Origin: Zavarzinella sp.
Lineage (GTDB): Bacteria; Planctomycetota; Planctomycetia; Gemmatales; Gemmataceae
DNA length: 64,000 nucleotides
Assembly: GCA_041399155.1 (NCBI GenBank)
Contig: JAWKTI010000006.1
Span: 220,718-284,717, forward strand
Direction: 5' to 3'
A program made the translations under genes and the position numbers. The notes beneath the pieces are model-generated. The model was not told the origin of the DNA and ran no database searches. It saw only the letters and a program-made list of their open reading frames with translations. The first letter of the stretch is position 1, and each line of letters starts with the position of its first letter. Shown piece after piece: positions 43,039-53,443 of this stretch.

Positions 43039-45666
43039 CTACGGCACGGTTTCTGCAAATTGTGGCCACGCAGTTTGCAATTGGCTGATTTTCGCCTGGA
43101 AACGTGGTTTTTCCTGTTGCTGATCAAAATCGTGGAGGGCCTTGATCAATTCCTGATAGGTAGCTTTCGCCTCCACCTGATTCTTCAAACGAACCAGTGT
43201 TTTCAGTTTTCCTTCCAGTCCACGAACCAGGAACTGCATCTGCCGCAGATTACGTGGGTCGATCTGCATTAATTTTCGCTCTCGGAGTAAGGCTTCATTC
43301 CAGGCATTCAGTGCCGCCTGATCGTCCTTAATCATCAGGCATGCCTGTGCAATTTTCTGCCAGGCAATTGCATTGTCCAGCAGGACCGCACTGTTGTTGG
43401 GGGCACGTCCCTCCATCGGCAGCAGCGCTTCGCGAAACAACTGATAGCGTTTCAACGCATTTTGTCCATCGCCCATCTTCATGTACAAATTGCCCCACCG
43501 TTCGTGCATGTTTGCCACATCTTCTTCATGGACTGTCGGGTCGGGTGCAATGGCAATAATTTTGGCCGTGTAGTGATCCATATCTTCAAAGCTGGATTTC
43601 ACTTTGTCGAAATCTTTGGTGACTGCCAGATATAAATCGCCCATCCGTTCGCTGGTTTCCATGGCGAGAAATAGAAAGCCACGATCTGATGGATATCGAT
43701 TGGCAAGATCTTTCACTTGTTGGTGGAATTCAATCAATTTTTGTTTCACCTGCAAATGCTTCCCCAGATACATTTCATTGCCGATCCAATCCAGTTGAGT
43801 ATGGAGCAGGTCTTTCAGTAGATGCAGATTCGATGGATCCTCATCAAGGAGCTTTTTCAGGATAGGGAGTGCTTGTTCCAGCACGGTTTTCGCCTGGCGG
43901 TACTCTCCCCAGTGGAAAAGATGATCGCCATGTTGTGCGTAGGCCTGACCTAATAACCCTGCATATTGTTTTTCTGTGGGATACTTGCGGTGGAGCGATT
44001 CAAATATCTCAATCGCCTGCTGAAAGACCTTATCCGCAGCGGTGATACCATGCTCGCCATTCTCGTTACCCACAAAAGAATACACGTTGGCAATTCGCGT
44101 TAAAATATAGCCCACGTTCACCTGCAGGCGGGGGCTGGCACCATCCAGATTTTCTAACTGCTGCACATGATCGAATAAGATTTTCAACATCCGACGGCGG
44201 GGTTCTTCCAGATCATCACGAGTTTCCAGGATCGGTTCTATTTCAAACAGCACGCCCTCCAGAATCGTTAATGCCCGCTCTGTTTCAGCATTTGCACGGA
44301 TCGTTTTTGCTTCTGCTTCCCGGGATTTCTGCTGTGCTACCTGTTCTGCAACGACCAATTGTCCGTTGGCCTGTCGGCTATCTTCCAGGCGACGATTCGC
44401 CAGCACCGCAAAGTAGCTGGAAATACCCGTGCCTGCAAGCAACAGCAGCATGATGGTAGATAAGAGTATTGCGATGGCGGGATTCCGCTGGCACCACCTC
44501 CAGGCGTGCTGGAAGCGGGAAATCGGGCGAGCCAGGATCGGCTTGCCTGCAAGATATCGGTCCAGTTCTGCCACCAGTTCCTGGGCCGATTGATACCGTC
44601 GTGCGGGATTCTTTTCCAGACATTTCAGGCAGATCGTTTCGAGGTCGCGTGGGACCCCAGGCTGGATCTGGGTGGGGCGTACCGGGGAACGATACAGTAA
44701 TAATTCGAACAGTTCCTGAAGTGATGCTGCCTGAAAGGGTGGCTGCCCCACCAGCAGGCGATAGAGTATCGCTCCCAGAGAATAGATATCGCTTAGGCGG
44801 GTTGCGGAACCATTGACCTGTTCTGGCGACATGTAATTGGGAGTACCAATCACTTCGCCGGTCATGGTCAGTTCGGTATTGCGATCCACCTGGCATGCCA
44901 GGCCAAAATCGCTGATTTTCAGAGTTCCATCAGTGTCGATCAGAATATTTGCTGGTTTCAAATCGCGGTGGATAATCCCACGTTGGTGGCAGTGGTCAAT
45001 CGCCTGAGCCAGATTGTGAAGTACGCGCGCTGCTTCCAGTGAGGCAAACGTGCGATCTTTGATCCGTTCTGAAAGGGCGCCACCGGGCATGTAGGCCATC
45101 GAAAAATAAAGCTGGCTGTCGTTTTCGCCAATTTCGTAGATCGGGACGATTCCTGGGTGGTTCAACTGCGATACCGCGATTGCTTCAGCGCGAAACCGTT
45201 CACGCAGTCGTTCCGATTCATCACCCGCCGATTTAATCGTTTTGATGGCGACGAATCGATCCAGTCCATGTTGCTGGGCTTTCCAGACAACCCCCATCCC
45301 ACCTCGACCTAACTCCTGCAATAAGGTGTATTTCCCCAATAGCCGTGGGGGATCGTATGTTTTGCCGTGGTATTCATTGAGCGTGGAATTAGCACCTGTT
45401 GGCTGATTGCCCGCTATTGCTTCATCAATAATCTGCGAAAATTGCGGATGCTCTGCCCGAAGCTGGCTGGAATCGAAGGTTCTCCCTGAACGGTTGGCGT
45501 AATCCCAATGAAGGTGGACTAAATGGCGAAAAAGCACTGGCCGATCTTCCGCACCAACCTGATTCAAATAGTGGTCATAATGGGGGGCAACACCTGCCAG
45601 TAGTTCGTCTTCAAACTCCTCACAGAGTGGGTCGATCCGTTGTAATCGTTCCAAAGAGTTATTCAT
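43039..45666 (-). CDS. Membrane Ser/Thr protein kinase with TPR-type sensor region
   Basis: An 875-residue Hanks-type kinase. The catalytic domain spans about 113-375: glycine loop LGRGGMGVVW, Lys142 in VAIKTIK, HRDLKPANILI, DFGLA and GTPNYMSPEQ, all intact. A membrane segment follows (about 400-425, AIAILLSTIMLLLLAGTGI), then a coiled coil and a long helical region with TPR-like units up to the C-terminus, probably outside the membrane. Its start overlaps the stop of the upstream ECF sigma gene by 8 bp. This kinase plus ECF arrangement is the planctomycete ECF-STK type, so the kinase may regulate the sigma factor. Confidence 0.95.
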   Translation of the reverse strand: MNNSLERLQRIDPLCEEFEDELLAGVAPHYDHYLNQVGAEDRPVLFRHLVHLHWDYANRSGRTFDSSQLRAEHPQFSQIIDEAIAGNQPTGANSTLNEYHGKTYDPPRLLGKYTLLQELGRGGMGVVWKAQQHGLDRFVAIKTIKSAGDESERLRERFRAEAIAVSQLNHPGIVPIYEIGENDSQLYFSMAYMPGGALSERIKDRTFASLEAARVLHNLAQAIDHCHQRGIIHRDLKPANILIDTDGTLKISDFGLACQVDRNTELTMTGEVIGTPNYMSPEQVNGSATRLSDIYSLGAILYRLLVGQPPFQAASLQELFELLLYRSPVRPTQIQPGVPRDLETICLKCLEKNPARRYQSAQELVAELDRYLAGKPILARPISRFQHAWRWCQRNPAIAILLSTIMLLLLAGTGISSYFAVLANRRLEDSRQANGQLVVAEQVAQQKSREAEAKTIRANAETERALTILEGVLFEIEPILETRDDLEEPRRRMLKILFDHVQQLENLDGASPRLQVNVGYILTRIANVYSFVGNENGEHGITAADKVFQQAIEIFESLHRKYPTEKQYAGLLGQAYAQHGDHLFHWGEYRQAKTVLEQALPILKKLLDEDPSNLHLLKDLLHTQLDWIGNEMYLGKHLQVKQKLIEFHQQVKDLANRYPSDRGFLFLAMETSERMGDLYLAVTKDFDKVKSSFEDMDHYTAKIIAIAPDPTVHEEDVANMHERWGNLYMKMGDGQNALKRYQLFREALLPMEGRAPNNSAVLLDNAIAWQKIAQACLMIKDDQAALNAWNEALLRERKLMQIDPRNLRQMQFLVRGLEGKLKTLVRLKNQVEAKATYQELIKALHDFDQQQEKPRFQAKISQLQTAWPQFAETVP

Positions 45667-46237
45667 CTTCTGTCCATTGCATACGAATCATCGCCAGATA
45701 TCGCTCCACGCTTTTCACAGATCTGCCCAGTTCATCAGCGATTTCCTGATTGGAATAGCCCCGCCAGCGCATCAGGGCGACATGCCGTAACTTCGGCTCG
45801 AGTTTTTCCAGCAATTCCATGCTGGCAAATCCAAGTGATTCGGATAACTGCTCATCCGACTGTTCTGCAACACATTCCAGCACCCGCACCTGCTCATCGG
45901 TGGTAGAACATGCAGATTCGCCCAATTCGTTTGCGGCATTTGCTTTCCGCCAGAGGTTGGCGGCACGGCGGGCGGTAACCATGGCCAGAATCTGCCACAG
46001 ATCATCACGGGAATGAAGCTGTTGAAAACGATCCTGCTGAATACCAGTAAACACCGCAGCGAAGACTTCCTGGGCTAGATCCGCCTGATCGCCAAAACGG
46101 CCTGGTACTTGCTGTAATTTTGATTTGGCCATACCTTCCACCCGTCTGGAAAACCGCTGCCAGAGGTTTTCAGCAGCTTTGGGATCGCCTTGCTGCCAAT
46201 CCCGAATCCAGTTGGTAATGGAATGTGAAGAATCCAT
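45659..46237 (-). CDS. ECF-type sigma factor, kinase-linked
   Basis: A 192-residue sigma factor of the extracytoplasmic-function group. Region 2 has DQADLAQEVFAAVFTGIQ and region 4 is a helix-turn-helix ending YSNQEIADELGRSVKSVERYL. No anti-sigma gene is adjacent; the Ser/Thr kinase downstream, overlapping by 8 bp, takes that place. Transcription of the targets may thus depend on phosphorylation. The ATG at 46237 is the first in frame. Confidence 0.9.
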   Translation of the reverse strand: MDSSHSITNWIRDWQQGDPKAAENLWQRFSRRVEGMAKSKLQQVPGRFGDQADLAQEVFAAVFTGIQQDRFQQLHSRDDLWQILAMVTARRAANLWRKANAANELGESACSTTDEQVRVLECVAEQSDEQLSESLGFASMELLEKLEPKLRHVALMRWRGYSNQEIADELGRSVKSVERYLAMIRMQWTEDE

Positions 46238-46428
46238 GAAGCTAGCACGACTGTGGGATCAAGTCTCAATTGATTTTACCCACGATTGGTGGGACTTTCA
46301 GAAAAAAATGAAAAACGATGAAAATTCGTGAGGGGTGGGAGTGATCTGGCGGGAGTACCCAGTTGGCAAGTAATTGCCGGAATTGATGTTCGACAACGAC
46401 AAACACTTAATTTGTAAGGAGTTACGTG

Positions 46429-48047
46429 ATGAAGTTTCAACTGATCATCCCCACCGCGATGGTGGCACTGATGCTGGGTTCCCTGAATGTCCAGGCCCAG
46501 GCACCCAGCACAAAATATGGCGTCTGGGTGCTGGGTATGCATTGCGATGCCAACGATAAGCCCCAGGGGAGGTATATCTGAAGTACCGCGTCGATGGCAC
46601 GGGATTGAACGGTAACTGGACCGCCTATGTTCCAGGTGGGAACACCAAAACAGCTGCGGTTAACAAAATCTGGAAGCCCAAAGATAACTATCGCCGCTTT
46701 GATAAACAGTTTTATGTGGAATTGTGGAATAAAGACTTCGGATTTGTTGGCAGTGCAACCGTGGATGCCAACACACCCGAAGGTAGAAGAGGATTTCTGA
46801 TCAGCAAAGGTGGGCAGAAATACCAACTGGTTCTGGTGAAGGAAAACCTCCCCGGTCCGGTAACCGTGATTACTGATCGGGCGACCAAAGCACGAGCCCC
46901 AGTACCGGAAAGCTCCTCTCTCTACGGGCGTGGGACCGAAGCGATTCCAAGTACACTGCCAGTAATGCAACAGAGTGGCAATTCGTGCGTTGCCTGGTCG
47001 ATCACTTCGGTTCTGGGCATGCAGATGATTAATTCCAACCAGATTCTTCAAAGTGGAGTTCGTGGTTTTGATCGCAAAGCGTTTACCAAAGCTGGCATGA
47101 ATCTATTGGATGCAAAATGGTTTTATGACCAACGACCCGACAAAACCAAAGACGCAGGCTGGAATATTCCTGATGCTCTGCAAAAGGCGAAGCAGGTGGT
47201 GATTCCATTTGCTACCAACGCCAACTATGGTGTGAAGGTGGTAGACACAGAATGGGTGCGGAACGATCCGAATTACATTCGTTATCTGCTGTCTCGCGAT
47301 GTTCCTTTGGTAGGCTCCTACTCTTTTACCCAGGAATTATTGGATTTCAGTGGTACGGAAGTGTTTGCAGGTTCGGTGAATGAAAACATCATCAATGGTG
47401 GTTTCGGTCATGCGGTGGCACTGATTGGTTATAACAATCCCCAGGCGGGCAACAAAACTGGCCAGCCCTACTGGGAAATCCAGAACAGCTGGGGGACCTC
47501 TTTTGCCCGCAATGGCTACTTTCTTGTAAAACCAGGCACCATGCCAGACTTTGAAGGCTCTTTGTACCGGATTGTCAGTGCTAAGTATTGTAAAGCGGAT
47601 GGCACAGAGATTTCACAGGCAGAAGCAAATAAAGTTCTGACGGAGATCCTGACAAAAAACGCCCCAGCTACGGTGGTGAATTACGATCTTACTTACAAAA
47701 ATCTGACATCTGGGAATAAGTACGCTGAGAGCGTGGACCAGATTGCTGTGGCAATGGCTTTCAATCAAACGAACAAAGTGGGCATTCAACTGAAAACCCC
47801 AAGCAACATCACCTGGTGGAAGGCGATCAAGATTTATCAGGACGGCAAACTGATCAAGGAATTGTCCACCAAAGATCAGACGAAAGATTCTGGTGTCTAT
47901 AACTTTCTGGCAAATGATAACAGCAAATATGTGATAGAGTTCTGGAAGGCAAAAACGTTTGGTGCACCGACGAAAATTAAAAGCCATACCATCGATATGG
48001 TTGGATTAACAGGCCGCACCGTAAGTTTTACCTGGAACAAAGATTGA
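46429..48047 (+). pseudogene. Papain-like (C1A) cysteine protease, interrupted by a frameshift
   Basis: A signal peptide begins at 46429 (MKFQLIIPTAMVALMLGSL, cleavage after QAQ), with AAGGAG seven bases upstream. After 50 codons the frame hits a stop at 46579; adding one G to the run of four at 46566-46569 gives QGEVYLKYRV and rejoins the long frame ending at 48047. The protease core is complete: Cys in QSGNSCVAW, His in GGFGHAVALIGYN and Asn in EIQNSWGTSF. A C-terminal beta-rich domain follows. Recent mutation, or a base-calling error in a homopolymer. Confidence 0.8.
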
Positions 48048-48149
48048 ACTAAATTGACAGCTTGCTTGCATGTTCAAAAGTCCTCCAAAGGGCGGCTTTC
48101 TGACGGTTGTTAGCACAGCCGTCTGATTGTCGTTTTACTTCAACACTCA

Positions 48150-48370
48150 ATTTGTAAAAACATGCAATTTAGATCTAAACCAAAATCAGTTTGAAATTCG
48201 GTGTTTCTGGTATTTTTCGATCCAACCGCGGTTGTGTCTACAATCGTCATTCCCGCGAAGGCGGGAATCCAGTACTAAACACTTGAGTTGGCAACTCAAC
48301 ATCATGTTTCATGAACCGCGATTCGCATGATAGACGTTAAAACACCGATTTTCATATGAAATTGGGTTTA
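48150..48370 (-). repeat. Dispersed intergenic repeat, inverted copy
   Basis: Reverse complement of the repeat at 34594-34740, extended by a part matching 30980-31040 (ATACCAGAAACACCGAATTT on minus). It includes a REP-like palindrome at about 48247-48275. It lies between the protease and rfbA; the flanking stretches 48048-48149 and 48371-48426 show nothing further. Confidence 0.75.
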
Positions 48371-48531
48371 GTAATTGTCTGCAAGAAAAGATTTGTTGAA
48401 TTGAACAAAAATATTGAATTGCGCTCTTTTTTCTTGAAAGCGATTGCCGCATCGTTCATAGAGGCACCCAGGCCCAAAGTTTTACGCGATGTTGCCTGCC
48501 TGATTTGATCTGTAGGAAGGGAATTCCAATC

Positions 48532-49254
48532 TCAGAAAACCGGTGGCTTGTCTCGCACTAACTGGTTGGCATAGTCCAGCGAATCCAGCGTACCAGCATC
48601 GGTCCAGTATTCTTCAATAATCTGGTAGCCCAGGCGGCCTGCTTTCAGATAGTGATTGTTTACGTCGGTAATTTCCAGTTCCCCACGTCGGCTGGGCTTC
48701 AGTGTTTTAATTACCTCAAACACATCGGGTGGGTAAATGTAGATGCCAATGACCGCGAAATCGCTTTTCGGGTGCTGAGGCTTCTCCTCAATGGAAATCA
48801 CGCGGTCGCCATCCAGTTCAGCAACTCCAAACCGGCCAGGATCGGGCACTTTCTGCAGGCCAATCCAAGCCCAGTCGGGGTGGGCATCCGATTTCTTCAC
48901 AAATTCGTGCAAAGGATCGTAAAAAATGTTGTCGCCAAGAATCACCAGCGAGCGATTATCCCCACAGAATGTGGCTGCCAGGCCAAGTGCCTGAGCAATG
49001 CCCCCGGCCTCATCCTGAACACGGTATGTCAGGGCACATTGGTGTTCCCTGCCAGAACCAAGCAGTTCCACAAAATCGCCCATGTGTTCTGTACCGGAAA
49101 CCAGCAGCACATCTTTGATTCCCGCACCGACGATTTTTTTCAGCGGGTAGTAAACCATGGGATAAGGCCCCACCGGCAACAGGTGCTTATTGGTTACTTT
49201 GGTCAGTTCGCCGAGGCGAGTTCCCTTGCCACCTGCTAATACAACACCACGCAT
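48532..49254 (-). CDS. rfbA: Glucose-1-phosphate thymidylyltransferase (sugar nucleotidyltransferase)
   Basis: Forms dTDP-glucose from glucose-1-phosphate and dTTP. The signature VVLAGGKGTRLGELTKVTNK and the PVGPYPMVYYPL, LVILGDNIFYDP and ISIEEKPQHPKSDFAV motifs are all present. At 240 residues it is the short form lacking the C-terminal dimer extension of E. coli RmlA. It lies 31 bp downstream of rfbB in the same direction. The last part and flank of this gene are duplicated at 34737-35008. No rfbC or rfbD gene is in the window, so the final sugar is unknown. Confidence 0.9.
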   Translation of the reverse strand: MRGVVLAGGKGTRLGELTKVTNKHLLPVGPYPMVYYPLKKIVGAGIKDVLLVSGTEHMGDFVELLGSGREHQCALTYRVQDEAGGIAQALGLAATFCGDNRSLVILGDNIFYDPLHEFVKKSDAHPDWAWIGLQKVPDPGRFGVAELDGDRVISIEEKPQHPKSDFAVIGIYIYPPDVFEVIKTLKPSRRGELEITDVNNHYLKAGRLGYQIIEEYWTDAGTLDSLDYANQLVRDKPPVF

Positions 49255-49285
49255 TTTGCTTCATTCCTTCGGGCTGTGCCGCACA

Positions 49286-50299
49286 TCATTTGCCTGTATC
49301 GATTCCATACTGCTTCTGGTAATATTCCTGATACGCACCAGTGCGGATTGAATTGACCCAATCCTGGTGCTCCAGATACCAGTCGACTGTCTGTTGTAGG
49401 CCTTCTTCAAAGCTGACCGTGGGCTGCCAGTTCAGTTCTGCTTCTGCTTTGCTGCAATCAATCGCGTATCGACGATCGTGCCCTGGGCGATCCTGCACAT
49501 AACGGATCAGCGATTCCGGCTTGCCAAGAATTCGCAGTAACTCTTTGGTCAGTAAGAGGTTAGGCATTTCGGACTTGCCGCCGAAATTATACACTTCGCC
49601 ACCTTTCCCGTGCTTCCAGGCGGCTTCAATACCCAGGCAGTGGTCGTTCACATGAATCCAGTCACGCACCTGCATGCCATCGCCATAAACAGGCACTACT
49701 TCATCACGCAGTAAATTGCTGATAAACAGTGGGATCAGCTTTTCCGGAAACTGGTAGGGACCATAGTTATTGGAACAGCGGGTGATAATGGCATCCATCC
49801 CGAAGGTATGCACATACGACCGCACCAGCAAGTCGGCAGCAGCTTTGCTGGCAGAATACGGACTGTTCGGCGCCAGTGGGGTGGTTTCGGAAAACAAACC
49901 CGTCTCCCCCAGCGAACCGTAGACTTCATCGGTAGACACCTGAACAAAACGCCGCACCTTCGCTTTGCGGGCAGCATCCAGCAGCACCTGCGTGCCAATC
50001 ACATTGGTGCGTAAAAAAGGTCCGGAATCCATAATGCTGCGGTCGACATGGCTTTCCGCGGCAAAATTAATCACAGAATCGATGTCGCCCACCAAACTCT
50101 GGACCAGGGGTGCGTCTGTTATATCTCCACGCACAAACTGGTAGCGTGCGTCGGCGTGCAGATCGGCCAGATTTTCCAGGTTGCCGGCGTAGGTCAACGC
50201 ATCCAGGTTGATGATGGTGCTTTCGGGATTTCGCTTCAGGAAACCACGGATAAAGTTACTGCCGATAAAACCGCACCCACCAGTCACCAGAAGACGCAT
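49286..50299 (-). CDS. rfbB: dTDP-glucose 4,6-dehydratase
   Basis: A 337-residue extended short-chain dehydrogenase. NAD-binding GGCGFIGSNFIR, the SHVDRSI motif, catalytic Thr-Asp-Glu in VSTDEVYGSLG, and YSASKAAADLLVRSY with the catalytic Tyr/Lys pair are intact, as are NNYGPYQFPEKLIP and DRPGHDRRYAID. It makes dTDP-4-keto-6-deoxyglucose from the RfbA product. First gene of the rfbBA pair, which would feed deoxysugars to surface glycans. Confidence 0.95.
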   Translation of the reverse strand: MRLLVTGGCGFIGSNFIRGFLKRNPESTIINLDALTYAGNLENLADLHADARYQFVRGDITDAPLVQSLVGDIDSVINFAAESHVDRSIMDSGPFLRTNVIGTQVLLDAARKAKVRRFVQVSTDEVYGSLGETGLFSETTPLAPNSPYSASKAAADLLVRSYVHTFGMDAIITRCSNNYGPYQFPEKLIPLFISNLLRDEVVPVYGDGMQVRDWIHVNDHCLGIEAAWKHGKGGEVYNFGGKSEMPNLLLTKELLRILGKPESLIRYVQDRPGHDRRYAIDCSKAEAELNWQPTVSFEEGLQQTVDWYLEHQDWVNSIRTGAYQEYYQKQYGIDTGK

Positions 50300-50509
50300 A
50301 TTCCAACCATGTTCGAAATTAGGTTCAGATATAGGGGTTGTATCAATTGCGCCACGTGGGAGAAACGTTACCGCACTGGTGGGAAGCGACTTTCCAACAG
50401 ATTTTGGTAATTTTTCATGAAGAAAAGCTATAAATTACCTAAATTGCCCAAATTTCAGTGATCACTCGGCATTCATACCGATTCAGAACCGATGTGCCAG
50501 GAGCATTTT

Positions 50510-53395
50510 GTGAGAGTATTATCATATTTGGCCATTGCTGCCATGACCTTTTGCCCCACGTTGATGTGGGCACAGGCAGCACCCACCAGTCAGAAACAGA
50601 TTGAAGATCTGGAAAAGCAAATTGCCGACCTGAAAAAACGGCTGGCAGAATTAAAGGCCCCACCCACAAAGAAAACGCTGTCGCTTGCCGATGCTGATCT
50701 GTGGGAGAATGTGCTGTCGCAGGATATCGCACCCAACGGCAAATGGGTCGCTGTAGGGGTGGGCAATCAGAAGAAAAATCGCATTCTGCTGACTTCGGTG
50801 GAAACTGGCAAAGTCACCACGATTACCACCGATATTGCACGTGGTAATCCTGGCTTCAGCGAAGATTCCAACTTCTTCGTGTGCACCGCCAGCAAAGCAG
50901 GCACATCTCAGTTGATTTTTGTTGAATTAGCAAATGGAAAACAGACAATTCTCGACAATATCAGCAGTTATAAGCTGAGCAAAGGAACTCCAACATGGCT
51001 GGCGTTGCGGCCCAGCCCGAAGAAATCTGCGAGCCCACCGGCACCAGGTGCGACGGGGCCCATTGCTGCGAGTGCGGGTACCAACCGAGACTTGATTCTG
51101 CACGACTTGAAAACCGGCAAATCGATTCCGCTGGGAAATATCAGCGATTTCGAATTCAACAAGACGGGAAATCTGCTGGCAATGATTGTCACCACCGATG
51201 CCGGCGTGGGCAGTGGGGTGCAGATTTTTGATACCACCAGTGCTGCATTGACCATGCTGGAAAGCTCCTCCAGCAGTTATTCCAGCTTGAACTGGAACAA
51301 AGAAGGCACCGCACTGACGGTGATGAAGTCGTTTGAAGACAAAGAACTGAAAAATGAGAAATATTACGGCATTCTGGGGGTGAAATTCACCGGCAAACAG
51401 CCAGAAATCATCACTTTTGATCCCAAGCAGGAAAAAACCTTCCCCAAAGACATGGGACTGGTGACACAGCGACAACCACGCTGGACAGAAGACCTGCAGG
51501 GATTTGTGTTCGGCATCAAAACACAGGAAAAGAAAGAAGCAACAAAACCTGCCCCCAAAGCACCTGCGAAAACCGATAACCCACCCAAATCGACCACTGC
51601 AGCACCTGCACCGAACAATCCCAATCGCCCCGCCGTGGTGGTATGGCACTGGAAAGACTCCCGCTTACAGCCAAAGCAGGCACTCGATGCAAGTCGCGAC
51701 AAAAATGAAAACTACCTGGCGTGGTATTCGCTGAAAACAAAAAAAACTGTTGCTCTTGGCTCCGAAGATGCCCCACAGGTAGGGATTACTGCTAAAGATC
51801 AGTATGCGTACGCTTCTATTACGGCACCGTATGATTTACAGGCTTCGCTGGATGGAATCTCTTACCGAAATATCGATCAGGTCGATCTTGCCACTGGCAA
51901 AAGAACAAACATTCTCACAAAGATTCGCTGGTTCTTCGGATCTTCCAACGATGGCAAAGGCTTGCTCTACTATCAGGATGGCAACTACTGGTATTATTCG
52001 TTCGCTGGCAAAAAATCGGTGAATATTACCAAGGCAAGCACCACCAGTTTTATCAATACCGAAGACGACCATAACGTTGATCGCCCACCAACCCGGTTCA
52101 TGGGCTGGGCGAAAGATGGCCAATCGGTTTTCATCAGCGACAACTGGGATATCTGGCAGATTCCTGTTACAGGAGATGCTGGCACTAACCTGACAGTGAA
52201 TGGTAAAAAAGATGGCATTCGCTATCAGTCGATTCTGGACCTCAATCCAGAAAGCGAAGGCATCGATCCTGCACAGCCAATCTATTTCCCATACGTGGTG
52301 CAGAAAACCAAGAAAAACGGCTACGTGCGTCGCTTACCCGGCAGCGCCACCCTCACCACGATTGTGGAAGGGGATGCCGATTTCACACGGTTGGCCAAGG
52401 CAAAAAATGCCGACCTGTTCACGTACCAGAAAACCACAGCGATTGACAGCCCGAACATTTTCCAGGTAGATGGCACGTTCAAAAACGCCAAACAACTGAC
52501 TACCACCAACCCACAGCAGAAGGATTATCTGTGGATGGCTGGCACCCGCGTACTGCACTACGAAAGTTTCGACAAGAAACCGTTGCAGGCAGCGTTGTAT
52601 CTGCCAGCGAACTATCAGGCGGGCAAAAAGTACCCCACTGTGGTGTACATTTATGAGAAATTGTCGGACCGCATTCACAGTTACAGCCCACCCAGCAGCA
52701 GTGCGTTCAACGTATCGATTTACACCAGTAACGGTTACGCGGTGCTGATGCCCGACATTACTTACGAAATTAACAATCCCGGTGGCTCTTCGGTGAAGTG
52801 CATTCTGGCCGCGCTCGATGCTGCAGAGAAAACCGGCGTGGTTGACCCACAGAAAATGGCATTGCACGGCCACTCGTGGGGTGGGTATCAAACCGCGTAT
52901 GCGATTACCCAGACCAAACGCTTCAAAGCAGCCATTGCAGGTGCCCCACTGACCAACTTGATCAGTATGTATAGTTCCATGTACTGGAACTCCGGAATTG
53001 CCAACCAGCCGATTTTTGAAAGCAGCCAGGGCCGCTTTACCGCTGGTTATTGGGCACTGCAGGATGCCTACATCCGCAATTCACCTGTGTTCAATGCTCA
53101 GAACGTGGAAACGCCACTTTTATTACTGCACAACGATAAAGATGGTGCGGTCGACTTTACCCAGGGGGTGGAATATTTCAACACCCTGCGTCGACTGGAA
53201 AAGCCTGTGGTGATGCTGCAATACAAAGGTGAAAACCACGGTCTGGCAGTAGAATCGAACCGCAAAGACTATGCAATTCGGATGCGGGAATTCTTTGACC
53301 ACCACTTACAGGGCAAATCGGCACCAGACTGGTGGAAAGAAGGTGTGCCCCACCTGAAACTGGAAGATCACCTGAAATCCCGCCCACTGAAGTAA
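50510..53395 (+). CDS. Exported S9 family (prolyl oligopeptidase-type) peptidase
   Basis: About 961 residues. A signal peptide (VRVLSYLAIAAMTFCPTLMW, from GTG at 50510 with AGGAG six bases upstream) precedes a short coiled coil (QIEDLEKQIADLKKRLAEL). A propeller-type region of about 600 residues follows, with a Pro/Ala/Lys-rich linker inside. The C-terminal alpha/beta-hydrolase domain has Ser789 in GHSWGGYQ, Asp in LLHNDKDGAVDF and His in GENHGL. It probably degrades peptides in the periplasm. Monocistronic, convergent with the aminotransferase. Confidence 0.92.
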   Translation: MRVLSYLAIAAMTFCPTLMWAQAAPTSQKQIEDLEKQIADLKKRLAELKAPPTKKTLSLADADLWENVLSQDIAPNGKWVAVGVGNQKKNRILLTSVETGKVTTITTDIARGNPGFSEDSNFFVCTASKAGTSQLIFVELANGKQTILDNISSYKLSKGTPTWLALRPSPKKSASPPAPGATGPIAASAGTNRDLILHDLKTGKSIPLGNISDFEFNKTGNLLAMIVTTDAGVGSGVQIFDTTSAALTMLESSSSSYSSLNWNKEGTALTVMKSFEDKELKNEKYYGILGVKFTGKQPEIITFDPKQEKTFPKDMGLVTQRQPRWTEDLQGFVFGIKTQEKKEATKPAPKAPAKTDNPPKSTTAAPAPNNPNRPAVVVWHWKDSRLQPKQALDASRDKNENYLAWYSLKTKKTVALGSEDAPQVGITAKDQYAYASITAPYDLQASLDGISYRNIDQVDLATGKRTNILTKIRWFFGSSNDGKGLLYYQDGNYWYYSFAGKKSVNITKASTTSFINTEDDHNVDRPPTRFMGWAKDGQSVFISDNWDIWQIPVTGDAGTNLTVNGKKDGIRYQSILDLNPESEGIDPAQPIYFPYVVQKTKKNGYVRRLPGSATLTTIVEGDADFTRLAKAKNADLFTYQKTTAIDSPNIFQVDGTFKNAKQLTTTNPQQKDYLWMAGTRVLHYESFDKKPLQAALYLPANYQAGKKYPTVVYIYEKLSDRIHSYSPPSSSAFNVSIYTSNGYAVLMPDITYEINNPGGSSVKCILAALDAAEKTGVVDPQKMALHGHSWGGYQTAYAITQTKRFKAAIAGAPLTNLISMYSSMYWNSGIANQPIFESSQGRFTAGYWALQDAYIRNSPVFNAQNVETPLLLLHNDKDGAVDFTQGVEYFNTLRRLEKPVVMLQYKGENHGLAVESNRKDYAIRMREFFDHHLQGKSAPDWWKEGVPHLKLEDHLKSRPLK

Positions 53396-53443
53396 GGAAC
53401 ATTACTTCGATTTATTGGCCCAGTACTTCAAGAAACAAAGATT

